A stretch of DNA of 54,999 nt from the NCBI GenBank assembly GCA_017381865.1, contig JAFOBJ010000030.1:1-54999 (forward strand), written 5' to 3'. A program made the translations under genes and the position numbers. This document shows, piece by piece, positions 1 to 8,170 of the stretch (the stretch's first letter is position 1; each line of letters starts with the position of its first letter). Under the pieces are notes generated by a model, which was given only the letters and a program-made list of their open reading frames with translations, did not search any database and was not told the DNA's origin. Source of the DNA: Bacteroidales bacterium. GTDB lineage: Bacteria > Bacteroidota > Bacteroidia > Bacteroidales > F082.

Positions 1-174
1 CCACAAGAACAACAACAAGAACAACAGCAACCACAGCAACAACAGCAAATGTCAAAAGCAGACGCAGAACGTATGCTAAAATCTCTTGAAAATCAAGAGA
101 AAGAAACACTGGAGGATATAAATGACAAAAAAGCTGCACAAATGCAAAAAAGAAAATCTCTAAAAGATTGGTAG
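1..174 (+). CDS. batC: BatC-like protein, C-terminal end (cut by window edge)
   Basis: This is the last 57 codons of a gene that starts before the window, read in frame 1 and ending in TAG at 172-174. It opens with a Gln/Pro-rich stretch (about 16 residues, nearly all Q, E or P). A basic and acidic tail follows with the pattern MSKADAERMLKSLENQEK. That tail is typical of the C-terminus of BatC, a tetratricopeptide protein of the Bacteroidetes aerotolerance (Bat) operon. The identification rests on this tail and on batD and batE following immediately. The TPR domain itself is outside the window. The TAG stop shows that TAG is used as a normal terminator in this genome. Confidence 0.75.
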   Translation, partial: PQEQQQEQQQPQQQQQMSKADAERMLKSLENQEKETLEDINDKKAAQMQKRKSLKDW

Positions 175-189
175 TATTAAATAAGATTT

Positions 190-197
190 TATTTTTG
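190..197 (+). promoter_or_regulatory. Bacteroidetes -7 box (TATTTTTG) before batD
   Basis: Exact match to the Bacteroidetes -7 consensus TAnnTTTG, 18 bases before the batD ATG and just after the batC stop. It could be an internal promoter of the bat operon. No clear -33 TTTG was seen at the ideal distance. Confidence 0.4.
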
Positions 198-215
198 CAA
201 ACTAAATTTTAAACG

Positions 216-2051
216 ATGAAGACTAAATTATTATACATAATATTATTCTGTTTTGCTTCGATATATTCACTTGAAGCTCAATCAGATATATCATTCAAAA
301 CTATTTGCAAGAAACAAGTTTCCGTAGGAGAACAATTTCAGGTTTCATACGAATTAAACAGCGATGGAAAAGATTTCAGAGCACCTAATTTCACAAACTT
401 TGAAATAATCGGCGGACCATTCACTTCAACAAGCTCTAGTGTTCAAATCATAAATGGTTCTGTCACAAGAGCTAACACACAGACTTTTTCCTATCATCTT
501 AGAGCGATAAAAGAAGGAACTTACACAATACCTTCGGCATCAATCACTGTCGACAAAAAGAAAATCACAAGTGAACCATGCGAAATTGTTGTCGTTGCAT
601 CAGCAACTGGCTCAAGCACTTATAGCGGAAACTCCGACAACACAAAAACCAATATCACTGCAAAAGAAGTTTTCCTTAAAGCGACGCCTAATAAAAAGAA
701 AGTGTATCAAGGAGAACAAATCCTGTTAACATACAACATTTATTACACCATACCAATTTCTCAATTATCTGTATCAAAATCACCTTCATATTCTGGATTT
801 TGGACCAAAGATATCACTGAAAACGATGGCTCTTTACAACAATCTTCAACCATCATTGACGGACAACAATACAATGTTGCAACTATAAAAGAAATAGTTT
901 TATTCCCACAAAAATCAGGAGACCTTATCATTGACCCATTAGATCTCACATGCGTGGCACAAATCAGGCAACAACGCAATCGTTCTCATGGCTATGATCC
1001 TTTCGATGATTTCTTTGGCGATGTAATGGGCAGTTCTTATACAAACGTCAGAAAAGACATCAAATCTCAACCTATTACAATTGAAGTCGAACCTTTGCCA
1101 AGCGCAAATAAACCAAGCAGTTTCAAAGGCGCAGTCGGACAATTTACATTTACATCAAAGATTGACAAAAACGAGTTAAAAGCCAATGAAGCATTCACTT
1201 TAACTCTGACAGTATCAGGCAAAGGCAACATTGAATTATTAGAATTGCCAAAGCCAGTATTTCCTCCAGACTTTGAAGTATACGATCCAAAAATAAGTAC
1301 AACGATAAAAAACAATGCTTTAGGAATATACGGAAGCAAAAAAGCAGAATACATTATAATCCCAAGAGTATCAGGTGATTTTGCATTAGAAAATATTGAA
1401 TTTTCTTACTTCAATCCATCATTAAAACGATACGAGACATTAAAATCTGACATTCACAACATTCAGGTTCATAAAGACACAAACACTTCTAGTTCTGTCA
1501 TTTACACTCCAGGACAGGCCGACATCAAATACTTAGGAAACGACATTCACCACATCAATGTAAACAATAACATCCTAAGTATCACTGGCTCAACATTTTT
1601 CATGTCGCCAATTTACATTGTCATTATTGTAGTAATGATATTAACATTTGCAATAACTTTGATAATTTACAAAAAAGTTAACAAATTAAATAAAAACAAA
1701 GCATTAGTCAAGAACAAGCAAGCTACCAAAATAGCCAAGAAGCGTCTCAAAAATGCACATAATTATTTAATTACCAACAATCAAACCAGTTTCTACGAAG
1801 AATTTTCACAAGCTTTATGGGGATATATTTCAGACAAGTTAAACATATCTCGCTCACAACTTTCAATGGATAGTGTAAAAGAATTCATGCTAAGCAAAGA
1901 TGTATCTGAAGATATTGTAAATGAATTTGTTGACTTATTAAACAATTGTGAATTTGCACGATTTGCACCTGGAGATCCAAGCAAGAAAATGGATGAATTA
2001 TATCAAAAAGGCATTGAATTGATAACCAAGGCAGAAAAACTTTTAAAATAA
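216..2051 (+). CDS. batD: BatD protein (aerotolerance operon)
   Basis: A 611-aa envelope protein of the BatD family, a partner of the von Willebrand-type BatA/BatB proteins in the Bat operon linked to oxygen and stress tolerance. An N-terminal signal peptide (about residues 1-21, ending EAQ) is followed by a long beta-rich periplasmic region. One transmembrane helix lies near residues 464-487 (SPIYIVIIVVMILTFA), with a basic, helical cytoplasmic tail after it. Length and architecture match BatD (oxygen tolerance family). It sits 41 nt after batC and 5 nt before batE, so the three are co-transcribed. The molecular function of BatD is not established even in studied species. Confidence 0.88.
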   Translation: MKTKLLYIILFCFASIYSLEAQSDISFKTICKKQVSVGEQFQVSYELNSDGKDFRAPNFTNFEIIGGPFTSTSSSVQIINGSVTRANTQTFSYHLRAIKEGTYTIPSASITVDKKKITSEPCEIVVVASATGSSTYSGNSDNTKTNITAKEVFLKATPNKKKVYQGEQILLTYNIYYTIPISQLSVSKSPSYSGFWTKDITENDGSLQQSSTIIDGQQYNVATIKEIVLFPQKSGDLIIDPLDLTCVAQIRQQRNRSHGYDPFDDFFGDVMGSSYTNVRKDIKSQPITIEVEPLPSANKPSSFKGAVGQFTFTSKIDKNELKANEAFTLTLTVSGKGNIELLELPKPVFPPDFEVYDPKISTTIKNNALGIYGSKKAEYIIIPRVSGDFALENIEFSYFNPSLKRYETLKSDIHNIQVHKDTNTSSSVIYTPGQADIKYLGNDIHHINVNNNILSITGSTFFMSPIYIVIIVVMILTFAITLIIYKKVNKLNKNKALVKNKQATKIAKKRLKNAHNYLITNNQTSFYEEFSQALWGYISDKLNISRSQLSMDSVKEFMLSKDVSEDIVNEFVDLLNNCEFARFAPGDPSKKMDELYQKGIELITKAEKLLK

Positions 2052-2056
2052 AAGAA

Positions 2057-2836
2057 ATGAAAGCAATTACACACATAATAACAAGATTCGTTTTATTATT
2101 CATCATTGGATTTTCCTTGTTTTTTGATGCAAAAGCTCAAAAACCAGAAGAATTATTAACAAAGGCGAATTCTTTATATAACGAAAACTCATTTGACTCA
2201 GCCTTAGTCGTTTACAAAAACATCATCGACCAAGGTTATTCATCAGCCACATTGTACTATAACATTGGCAACACTTATTACAAGTTAAGGAATTATCCTT
2301 TAGCGATATATTATTATGAAAAATCATTAAAGTTAGAACCTAATAATGCTGACACTCAACACAATATCGAAATAGCCCAATTATTTTTAACAGACAAAAT
2401 AGAAGCTGTACCAGAACTATTCATCAAAACCTGGTGGAATAATTTAAGCAATTTATTTACAATAAACACATGGGCTGTCATTACCTTAATATTAATAGGG
2501 ATTTCACTTATGTGCATATTTTTCTACATAACAGCGAAAACCAAAGTCTTCAAGAAAAGTATGTTTTTCTTGGGAATATTGACGGTGATGCTTACTATCT
2601 GCAGTTTTAGCATCTCTGCAAAAAAACACAACTACATAAGCTCTCATAATGAGGGCATTATAATAACGCCTACCATCACAATAAAAAGTTCGCCATCAAC
2701 ATCAGGTGTTGATTTATTTGTCCTTCATGAAGGATCAAAAGTCAAGATTTTAGATAACACAGATGGATGGGAAAAAATAAAAATTGCTAATGGCAGTACA
2801 GGATGGTTACCAGCATCAGCTGTTATAAAATATTAA
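2057..2836 (+). CDS. batE: BatE: TPR and SH3-domain membrane protein
   Basis: A 259-aa protein, last gene of the bat operon. It has a signal peptide (about 1-27, ending DAKAQ), TPR repeats at about 28-110 (SATLYYNIGNTYYKLRNYPL is a clear TPR helix pair) and two transmembrane helices near 138-158 and 166-188. A C-terminal bacterial SH3-like domain at about 203-259 contains the pattern GWEKIKIANGSTGWLP. This TPR-TM-TM-SH3 layout is that of BatE. It probably scaffolds Bat proteins at the inner membrane with the SH3 domain in the periplasm. The start lies 5 nt after the batD stop, and an intrinsic terminator follows at 2873-2906. Confidence 0.87.
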   Translation: MKAITHIITRFVLLFIIGFSLFFDAKAQKPEELLTKANSLYNENSFDSALVVYKNIIDQGYSSATLYYNIGNTYYKLRNYPLAIYYYEKSLKLEPNNADTQHNIEIAQLFLTDKIEAVPELFIKTWWNNLSNLFTINTWAVITLILIGISLMCIFFYITAKTKVFKKSMFFLGILTVMLTICSFSISAKKHNYISSHNEGIIITPTITIKSSPSTSGVDLFVLHEGSKVKILDNTDGWEKIKIANGSTGWLPASAVIKY

Positions 2837-2872
2837 GCAAAAAAACATTTGCAAAACCATTGTTAATTATAC

Positions 2873-2906
2873 AATCACTTGTGATTATCAAGTGATTATT
2901 TTTTTA
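2873..2906 (+). terminator. Intrinsic terminator of the bat operon
   Basis: A 9-bp perfect stem (AATCACTTG with CAAGTGATT, 2873-2881 and 2889-2897) with a 7-nt loop, followed by a T-run at 2899-2905. It lies 37 nt after batE. Confidence 0.8.
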
Positions 2907-3031
2907 TTATTATCAAAAAGGGAAAATATTATTTTTTTCTAAAAATAACTTGCGGGAAATCAAAAATTATAGTAATTTAGCACCCTTAAATAGTGAAATT
3001 AAATTAGTAATAAATATCTAAATTAGGTGAT

Positions 3032-5989
3032 ATGAAAAAAAGATTTTTACCAATTAGTTTGCTTTTGACAATCATTCTCTTAGCGCAAACAAGTTTTGTA
3101 GTTAATGCAAACAGCGACTCTGGAAAATACACTCCAAGAGCTGCTGAGCAAGCTACTGCACAATCATTTATGAGAAGCATCCGTGCAAACCAAGAGACAG
3201 GTTTAATTGATCCAGCATGGTTAGTTACATCAGTTAATTCACAATCAAGAACTGCTAGTGAATTAAATTGGTCATCATTAGGTCCTGACAATTACGGTTC
3301 ATTAACAAGAGGCATTATTTATGACAAGAATGATGCTACAGGCAACACACTTTACATTGGAACAATGGGTGGCGGTCTCTTCCAATCAACAAATGGTGGT
3401 ATCACATGGAAAACAGTGAGCAAAAATATGATGGTCAGCTGTTTAGCTCAAACAGAAGATGGTTCTATCTACGTTGGTACTGGTGACGGTCGTAGTGCAC
3501 ACAAAAACAATGGTTTATCAGACCTCAATTATGAAACAAGCTTCGTTGGTTGCGGTTTGTATGAATTAAAATCAGACAAAATCATCGAAGGAACTGAAAA
3601 CTGGGATTTCGTTAATGACATTGCTGTAAGCGGAAATAAAGTTTATGCAGCTACAAGCGAAGGTCTTTATCAATATGAAAACAACACATTAACATCTCTC
3701 ATCGACACAGTTGCTTACAATGTTGAAGTTACACCTAACGGAACAGTATTAGCTGTTGTTGGAACAGATGTTTTCCTTATCAAAGATGGCAACAAAGAAC
3801 TTTTAACAACAAACGAAGCTGGCAAATTGCCTATCACAGATACTTATAAAGTTATTGCTGTATCTCCATCAGATAACAACTACATGTATGTAAGTTACTT
3901 ATCAAAGAACAATGCTGGTACAGGCAACATTTATATGACAAGCGACCAAGGCGCAACATGGCAAGTTGCATACACATCAACAGAAATGTACAACATTTAT
4001 GGAACTCGCGGTTTATATGACAATGCAATGGTTGTTTATCCAAATAACCCTAGAAAACTTTTAATCGGTGGTCTTAACTTATGGGTTATGAGAGACGAAT
4101 TCGGTGAAGGTATCTTCAGAATGGAATGTATCTCTGATGGCAGTGGTTTCCAAATCTCACAATCAGCTGGTACTTTCTTCTACAACTACAAATACATCCA
4201 CACAGGTATCCAATCTATTACATTCAATCCTAACAATCCAAATGAATTCTTTGTAGGTTCAGAAGGTGGTGTTTTCAAAGGTTCTTACACAAGCAATGGT
4301 TACTTATATGAAGGTGCAAACCGTTACTTCGAAACACCAGAAAACCACACATCAGTAGCAAGAATGTTCAGCGTTGCTTTCTCTGGCGAAAATAACTATA
4401 CATTAGGTGGTAGCCTCGATCACGGAACAATTAAGGTTTTAGGCGATGCTAACATAAACAATGAAACAACAGGTACAGCAATCTTCCCTAACGACAACGC
4501 TACAACAGATGCTGCTGCTACATACGGTGCTTTCGACTTCACTAAAGCTGGCGGTCCTTGCGCTATGTCAACAATCGATACTAATATCATGTTTGTCACA
4601 GCAACTGGTGCATACTATATCAATGGTGCAAATACTCCTATCTTCAGAACAGATAAAGCTGGTATAGACTACGATAAAGAAAATTTCTCATACTCAGCAA
4701 CATACAAAAAGTCTTTCTTCAACAACTCAAATGCTTTCAGAACACCTATAGCATTTTTCGAAAATTATAACGATACAAAATCAGTTGACTCAGCTAAAGT
4801 ATTCCACGCTGTAAGAGATTATAGCAAAGGTGATGTCATTACACTCAATAGTAAGAATGCTAACTATCCTTTCAATTATACATTAACAGAAGACTTGAAA
4901 CAAGGTGACTCTATTGATGATGCTAGCGACATTATCTCTTCTACTTTATTAGTAGCTGTTGAAGGCAAATTATTAATGACAAGAGATGCTTTAAAAACTA
5001 GCAAAAAACTTGCAGAATTCGATAAAGATGAAAAACTCAAAATGGAAGGCTGGTGGACAATAGCAACAATATCAGGCATTCCAAATGCTCTCACAATCTC
5101 AGCTGATGGTGATGTAGCTTACGTTGGTACAGTTAAAGGCAACCTCTACAGAATCGAAGGTATTTCAAATGCTGTAACACAAGACTTAGCAACAGTTGAT
5201 TCAGTATTAGTTATCACAAAAGAAGAAATTGATGCAACAGTATTCAACGGCAGAGCTATCACAAGCATTGCTATAGATCCAAAAGATTCTAAAAACGTTA
5301 TCGTAACATTAGGTAACTATGGTAATGACGATTATGTATTCCATGCAACAGACGGAAAAACATTCGAATCAGTACAAAATGACTTACCTAAAGTTCCTGC
5401 TTACTCAAGCTTAATCGAAAGCACAACAGGTCTCGTAATGATTGGTACAGAAAATGGTATATACACATCTGAAGACATGAAAACATGGACAGCAGACAAA
5501 GCTGTTGCTAACGTTCCAGTTATGGACATTAAACAACAATTGTTAGAAAACCATGATAGAATTATAACTTATGTAGTTGACGAAATGGGTGAAGTATCAG
5601 TATCAGGCAATTACCCTGGAATTTCAAACAACGCTGTTGTTTACATCGCTACATACGGTAGAGGTATTTACAAATGCGAAGACTTCGTACAAAATGATGG
5701 CGAAAGCATCATTGAAAATCCTACATCAGCAAGTTCATTAGAAATGAGCATCTATCCTAACCCTGTTGTAAGCGAAGCTACAATCAACTTCAACGTTGAA
5801 GAAACAGCTGCTGTTTCATACCAAATCTATGACTTATCAGGTCGCATGGTACAAAACGCAACATTAGGAAATTACGGTCAAGGTTCACACTCTGTTAACT
5901 TCAACGTAAACGGTTTAACAACTGGTTCATACATCGTTAAAGTTCAAGCAGGTTCTGCAACTAAAACAACTAAGATCTTAGTTTACTAA
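3032..5989 (+). CDS. Large secreted beta-propeller protein with T9SS type A sorting domain
   Basis: A 985-aa secreted protein. It has a signal peptide (about 1-26, MKKRFLPISLLLTIILLAQT). The body shows repeated BNR/sortilin-like propeller motifs, such as GGLFQSTNGGITWKTVSKN near 110 and SDQGATWQV near 310. The last ~80 residues form a T9SS type A sorting domain (MSIYPNPVVSEATINFN, YDLSGRMVQN, GSYIVKVQAG). Sec and then the type IX system should carry it to the cell surface. Its ligand or substrate is unknown; related propellers occur in adhesins and glycoside-binding proteins. Codon choice looks strongly biased (ACA Thr, GGT Gly, TTA Leu), which suggests high expression. Terminators on both sides (2873-2906 and 6011-6041) make it a single-gene unit. 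Confidence 0.85.
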   Translation: MKKRFLPISLLLTIILLAQTSFVVNANSDSGKYTPRAAEQATAQSFMRSIRANQETGLIDPAWLVTSVNSQSRTASELNWSSLGPDNYGSLTRGIIYDKNDATGNTLYIGTMGGGLFQSTNGGITWKTVSKNMMVSCLAQTEDGSIYVGTGDGRSAHKNNGLSDLNYETSFVGCGLYELKSDKIIEGTENWDFVNDIAVSGNKVYAATSEGLYQYENNTLTSLIDTVAYNVEVTPNGTVLAVVGTDVFLIKDGNKELLTTNEAGKLPITDTYKVIAVSPSDNNYMYVSYLSKNNAGTGNIYMTSDQGATWQVAYTSTEMYNIYGTRGLYDNAMVVYPNNPRKLLIGGLNLWVMRDEFGEGIFRMECISDGSGFQISQSAGTFFYNYKYIHTGIQSITFNPNNPNEFFVGSEGGVFKGSYTSNGYLYEGANRYFETPENHTSVARMFSVAFSGENNYTLGGSLDHGTIKVLGDANINNETTGTAIFPNDNATTDAAATYGAFDFTKAGGPCAMSTIDTNIMFVTATGAYYINGANTPIFRTDKAGIDYDKENFSYSATYKKSFFNNSNAFRTPIAFFENYNDTKSVDSAKVFHAVRDYSKGDVITLNSKNANYPFNYTLTEDLKQGDSIDDASDIISSTLLVAVEGKLLMTRDALKTSKKLAEFDKDEKLKMEGWWTIATISGIPNALTISADGDVAYVGTVKGNLYRIEGISNAVTQDLATVDSVLVITKEEIDATVFNGRAITSIAIDPKDSKNVIVTLGNYGNDDYVFHATDGKTFESVQNDLPKVPAYSSLIESTTGLVMIGTENGIYTSEDMKTWTADKAVANVPVMDIKQQLLENHDRIITYVVDEMGEVSVSGNYPGISNNAVVYIATYGRGIYKCEDFVQNDGESIIENPTSASSLEMSIYPNPVVSEATINFNVEETAAVSYQIYDLSGRMVQNATLGNYGQGSHSVNFNVNGLTTGSYIVKVQAGSATKTTKILVY

Positions 5990-6010
5990 TCAAGTACAAC
6001 ATAAAACGAA

Positions 6011-6041
6011 AAGAGCATCGAAAATTCGGTGCTCTTTTTTT
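6011..6041 (+). terminator. Intrinsic terminator of the T9SS propeller gene
   Basis: Stem AAGAGCATCGA with TCGGTGCTCTT (one G-T pair) around an AAAT loop, followed by seven T. It starts 22 nt after the stop codon. Confidence 0.85.
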
Positions 6042-6061
6042 GTTCATTAATGTGAATGTTG

Positions 6062-6190
6062 TTAGAATGGTTTTTCTATCTTATGATATTGAGATTCACC
6101 ATAAGCTGGACATGGTACACATGTTCTACACGAAGACAAAACTACAGTCAAGAAAACTGCGACTAACAATAGATAAAACAACTTTTTCAT
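6062..6190 (-). CDS. Small (42-aa) lipoprotein
   Basis: A short ORF read on the minus strand from ATG at 6190-6188 to TAA at 6064-6062. Its N-terminus MKKLFYLLLVAVFLTVVLSS is a classical lipoprotein signal ending in a lipobox (L-S-S-C, lipidated Cys 21). The mature peptide has only 22 residues, CRTCVPCPAYGESQYHK plus a short tail, with three cysteines in a CxxCxxC pattern. It is convergent with the upstream T9SS gene and divergent from ung. Tiny Cys-rich lipoproteins of this kind are common in Bacteroidota but have no assigned function. A coding origin is supported by the exact signal-peptide grammar rather than by length. Confidence 0.65.
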   Translation of the reverse strand: MKKLFYLLLVAVFLTVVLSSCRTCVPCPAYGESQYHKIEKPF

Positions 6191-6282
6191 TATAATAAGA
6201 TTTAATTAATATTTCATGATTTCATGATACAAATTAACGTTTTTTTATCGATATTTGTACATGATTTTTAAAATTAATTTTG

Positions 6283-6963
6283 ATGACATCTGTAAGAAAA
6301 CCCGATATTGAAGAACAATGGTATGCGGCTCTACGAAATGAATTCGAAGCACCATATTTTGCTGATATAAAGTCATTTCTTATTGAAGAGAAAAAACAAC
6401 ATATCGTATTTCCTCCATCACCTTTAATTTTCAATGCTTTCAACCTCACTCCTTTCGATGATGTTAAAGTAGTGATATTAGGACAAGACCCATATCATAA
6501 TGTCGGACAAGCTCACGGCTTGGCATTTTCTGTTCCAGACAATATACAAAAACCACCAAGCCTTATAAACATCTTCAAAGAATTGAATCAAGACTTGGGA
6601 CTGCCAATTCCTGCGCACGGCAACTTGGAGAAATGGGCTAAAGAAGGCGTCTTATTGCTCAACGCCTCTTTGACAGTAAGAGCTCATATGGCGGCATCGC
6701 ACGCCAAAATAGGCTGGCAGCGATTCACCGATGCCGCCATCAAAGCACTCTCTGATAATAGAGAAAACCTAGTCTTCATACTCTGGGGCAACTACGCCAT
6801 CGCTAAAGAAAACCTCATCGACCATAACAAACACCTCATACTGAAAACTGTCCACCCTTCCCCACTCTCCGCTTCACGAGGATTCTTCGGTTGTAAGCAT
6901 TTTTCAAAAACGAATGAATACCTTATAAAAAATAATATAAAACCTATAGATTGGAGTCTTTGA
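6283..6963 (+). CDS. ung: Uracil-DNA glycosylase, family 1
   Basis: Family 1 UDG (about 226 aa, close to the usual 220-230), which removes uracil from DNA in the first step of base excision repair. The water-activating motif is VVILGQDPYHN, with the catalytic Asp in QDPYH. The C-terminal substrate loop is HPSPLSASRGFFG, and AHGLAFSVP is also conserved. The frame is open one codon upstream to a TTG at 6280, but the ATG at 6283 is the more likely start. The stop codon overlaps the first base of a 7-nt repeat tract (6963-7047). It is probably a single gene. Confidence 0.95.
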   Translation: MTSVRKPDIEEQWYAALRNEFEAPYFADIKSFLIEEKKQHIVFPPSPLIFNAFNLTPFDDVKVVILGQDPYHNVGQAHGLAFSVPDNIQKPPSLINIFKELNQDLGLPIPAHGNLEKWAKEGVLLLNASLTVRAHMAASHAKIGWQRFTDAAIKALSDNRENLVFILWGNYAIAKENLIDHNKHLILKTVHPSPLSASRGFFGCKHFSKTNEYLIKNNIKPIDWSL

Positions 6964-7047
6964 AAGACTAAAGACTAAAGACTAAAGACTAAAGACTAAA
7001 GACCAAAGATTAAAGATTAAAGATTAAAGGCTAAAAGCTAAGGATAA
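6963..7047. repeat. 7-nt tandem word tract AAAGACT
   Basis: About 12 degenerate tandem copies of a heptamer: AAAGACT at the left, drifting through AAAGATT to AAAGGCT and AAAAGCT at the right. It begins on the last base of the ung stop codon. A reverse-complement relative is at 25951-25974. It belongs to the family of period 7-8 word tracts found in many spacers here. Confidence 0.9.
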
Positions 7048-7129
7048 AAAATAGAATTAATAAAAATATTAACATAAAAATTGGGCAATGACTGTCGGCT
7101 GTAGTCTGTTGTCCGTCGACTTAAATAAA

Positions 7130-7708
7130 ATGAAAAAATTAGTATTTGCAACACATAATGTTCATAAATTGGAAGAGCTTCGTGCTATCATAAAGAATTT
7201 TGATATCGTTGGTTTAACCGATATTAATTGCCATGAAGAAATCGTTGAAGACGCCGACACTTTAGACGGCAATGCTAAAATCAAGGCTGACTTCGTGACA
7301 AACAATTTCCATATCGACTGTTTCGCTGATGACACTGGTTTGGAAGTAGACGCTCTTGACGGCGCTCCTGGCGTTTATTCAGCTCGCTACGCTGGCGAAG
7401 GTTGTTCATACCAAGATAATGTTAATAAACTTTTAGAAGCCTTAGAAGGCGTCGAAAACCGCAGGGCTCGCTTCAGAACTGTCATCGCTCTTAACCTTAA
7501 CGGCGAACAGCATTTCTTTGAAGGTAAAGTGGAAGGCGTCATCACCAAAGAACAACACGGCGAAAAAGGCTTCGGCTACGACCCTATCTTCCTCCCAGAC
7601 GGATTTGACCAGACTTTCGCAGAGATGTCGATGGAAGTGAAAAACGAGATTTCTCACAGAGGAAGAGCGACTAAGAAACTTATAGAATTCTTAATTCATA
7701 ATGCATAA
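7130..7708 (+). CDS. rdgB: Non-canonical purine NTP pyrophosphatase (RdgB/HAM1)
   Basis: A HAM1/RdgB family enzyme (192 aa), which hydrolyses ITP, dITP and XTP to monophosphates to keep deaminated purines out of nucleic acids. Family signatures are the N-terminal FATHNVHKLEEL (nucleotide-binding T/SxN), the acidic core FADDTGLEVDALDGAPGVYS and the C-terminal GFGYDPIFLPDG and SHRGRA. The open frame extends to 7088, but those 14 extra codons are a spacer word tract (GTCTGTTGTCCGTCGACTT) with no homology to the family. The ATG at 7130 gives the canonical start MKKLVFATHN. It probably acts alongside ung, another guardian against deaminated bases. Confidence 0.94.
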   Translation: MKKLVFATHNVHKLEELRAIIKNFDIVGLTDINCHEEIVEDADTLDGNAKIKADFVTNNFHIDCFADDTGLEVDALDGAPGVYSARYAGEGCSYQDNVNKLLEALEGVENRRARFRTVIALNLNGEQHFFEGKVEGVITKEQHGEKGFGYDPIFLPDGFDQTFAEMSMEVKNEISHRGRATKKLIEFLIHNA

Positions 7709-7718
7709 TGCATAATTA

Positions 7719-7778
7719 TGTAGAGAGGTGTCAATTACACAATAAAAATTAACAATATGTAATTGCTGCGTCTCTGTA
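7719..7778. repeat. GTAGAGACG-family hairpin, copy 1
   Basis: Imperfect inverted repeat. The left arm 7719-7738 starts TGTAGAGAGGTGTCAATTAC; the right arm 7759-7778 reads GTAATTGCTGCGTCTCTGTA. Related hairpins are at 13691-13749, 16398-16456 and 53861-53917. Confidence 0.75.
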
Positions 7779-7810
7779 ATGAGGAATATTTTCATAACAT
7801 TTCATAATCT

Positions 7811-7869
7811 CTCGCAGAAACGCAAAGTATCGCAAAGTAATTCTCTGTGGCTCTTTGCGTCTCTGCGAG
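7811..7869. repeat. 17-bp inverted repeat of the CTTTGCGTCTCTGCGAG word
   Basis: The left arm 7811-7827 and right arm 7853-7869 are reverse complements with a single mismatch. Further copies of the same word lie near 8075-8095 and 15141-15170, so this is a recurrent repeat family, not a unique terminator. Confidence 0.8.
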
Positions 7870-7940
7870 AAGGAAAATCACTTCGAAAAGCTCAGCATCT
7901 TTGTTCAAAGCCCGCAGCTCGTTGCTCATCGCCGCCAATG

Positions 7941-8013
7941 CGTTAGGGATTGGAGCGGCATCCTTTTGGAGCGCAGCGGAAAAAGATATAGCGGAAAGCC
8001 CGACGGCAATAGC
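7941..8013 (+). other. Candidate structured intergenic element, GC-richer than surroundings
   Basis: This block contains GATTGGAGCGGCATCCTTTT, a short middle, then AAAAAGATATAGCGGAAAGC and a CCCG end. The halves can pair (CCTTTT with AAAAAG), and each side carries an AGCGG box. From memory, very similar paired boxes recur in spacers of many Bacteroidota, so it may be a conserved RNA or repeat element. The identity is not proven; Rfam entries for Bacteroidetes intergenic RNAs would be the place to test it. Confidence 0.4.
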
Positions 8014-8131
8014 CGGAACGCCCAGATAAAGTTGATAGTTAATAGTTAATAGTTGCTGGAAATTAATTTTGCGATACTCTGCGTCTCTGCGAGATAATTT
8101 ATGATTAGTGTTTATTCGTGCTAATTCGTGG

Positions 8132-8164
8132 ACAAAAAAAAAGACGCCACAGTGTGACGTCTCT
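8132..8164 (-). terminator. Intrinsic terminator of alaS
   Basis: Read on the minus strand: a stem (about GACGTCACAC with GTGGCGTC) followed by a run of T (A-run 8134-8142 on the plus strand). It lies just after the alaS stop at 8171 and shares the GAGACG end of the hairpin family. Confidence 0.7.
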
Positions 8165-8170
8165 AGATTA

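Larger units (their letters stand above)
7709..8170. other. Repeat-rich spacer without genes
   Basis: A 462-base gene-free stretch. In order it holds an AT-rich ATGCATA word tract (7690-7718), a GTAGAGACG-type hairpin (7719-7778), an inverted repeat of TTTGCGTCTCTGCGAG words (7811-7869), a GC-richer structured element (7941-8013), a GTTGATAGTTAATAGT tract (8031-8055), another copy of the TCTGCGTCTCTGCGAG word (8075-8095), an ATTCGTG word tract (8101-8133) and the alaS terminator. Short open frames near 7847-8049 have no recognisable protein features and fall in these repeats, so they are not called. Confidence 0.8.

Noticed and set aside
7847-8049. Two overlapping open frames of 60-64 codons in the rdgB-alaS spacer
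   Set aside because: They consist of TTTGCGTCTCTGCGAG words and the structured GC-rich block, show no signal peptide, motif or codon pattern, and overlap each other in different frames.
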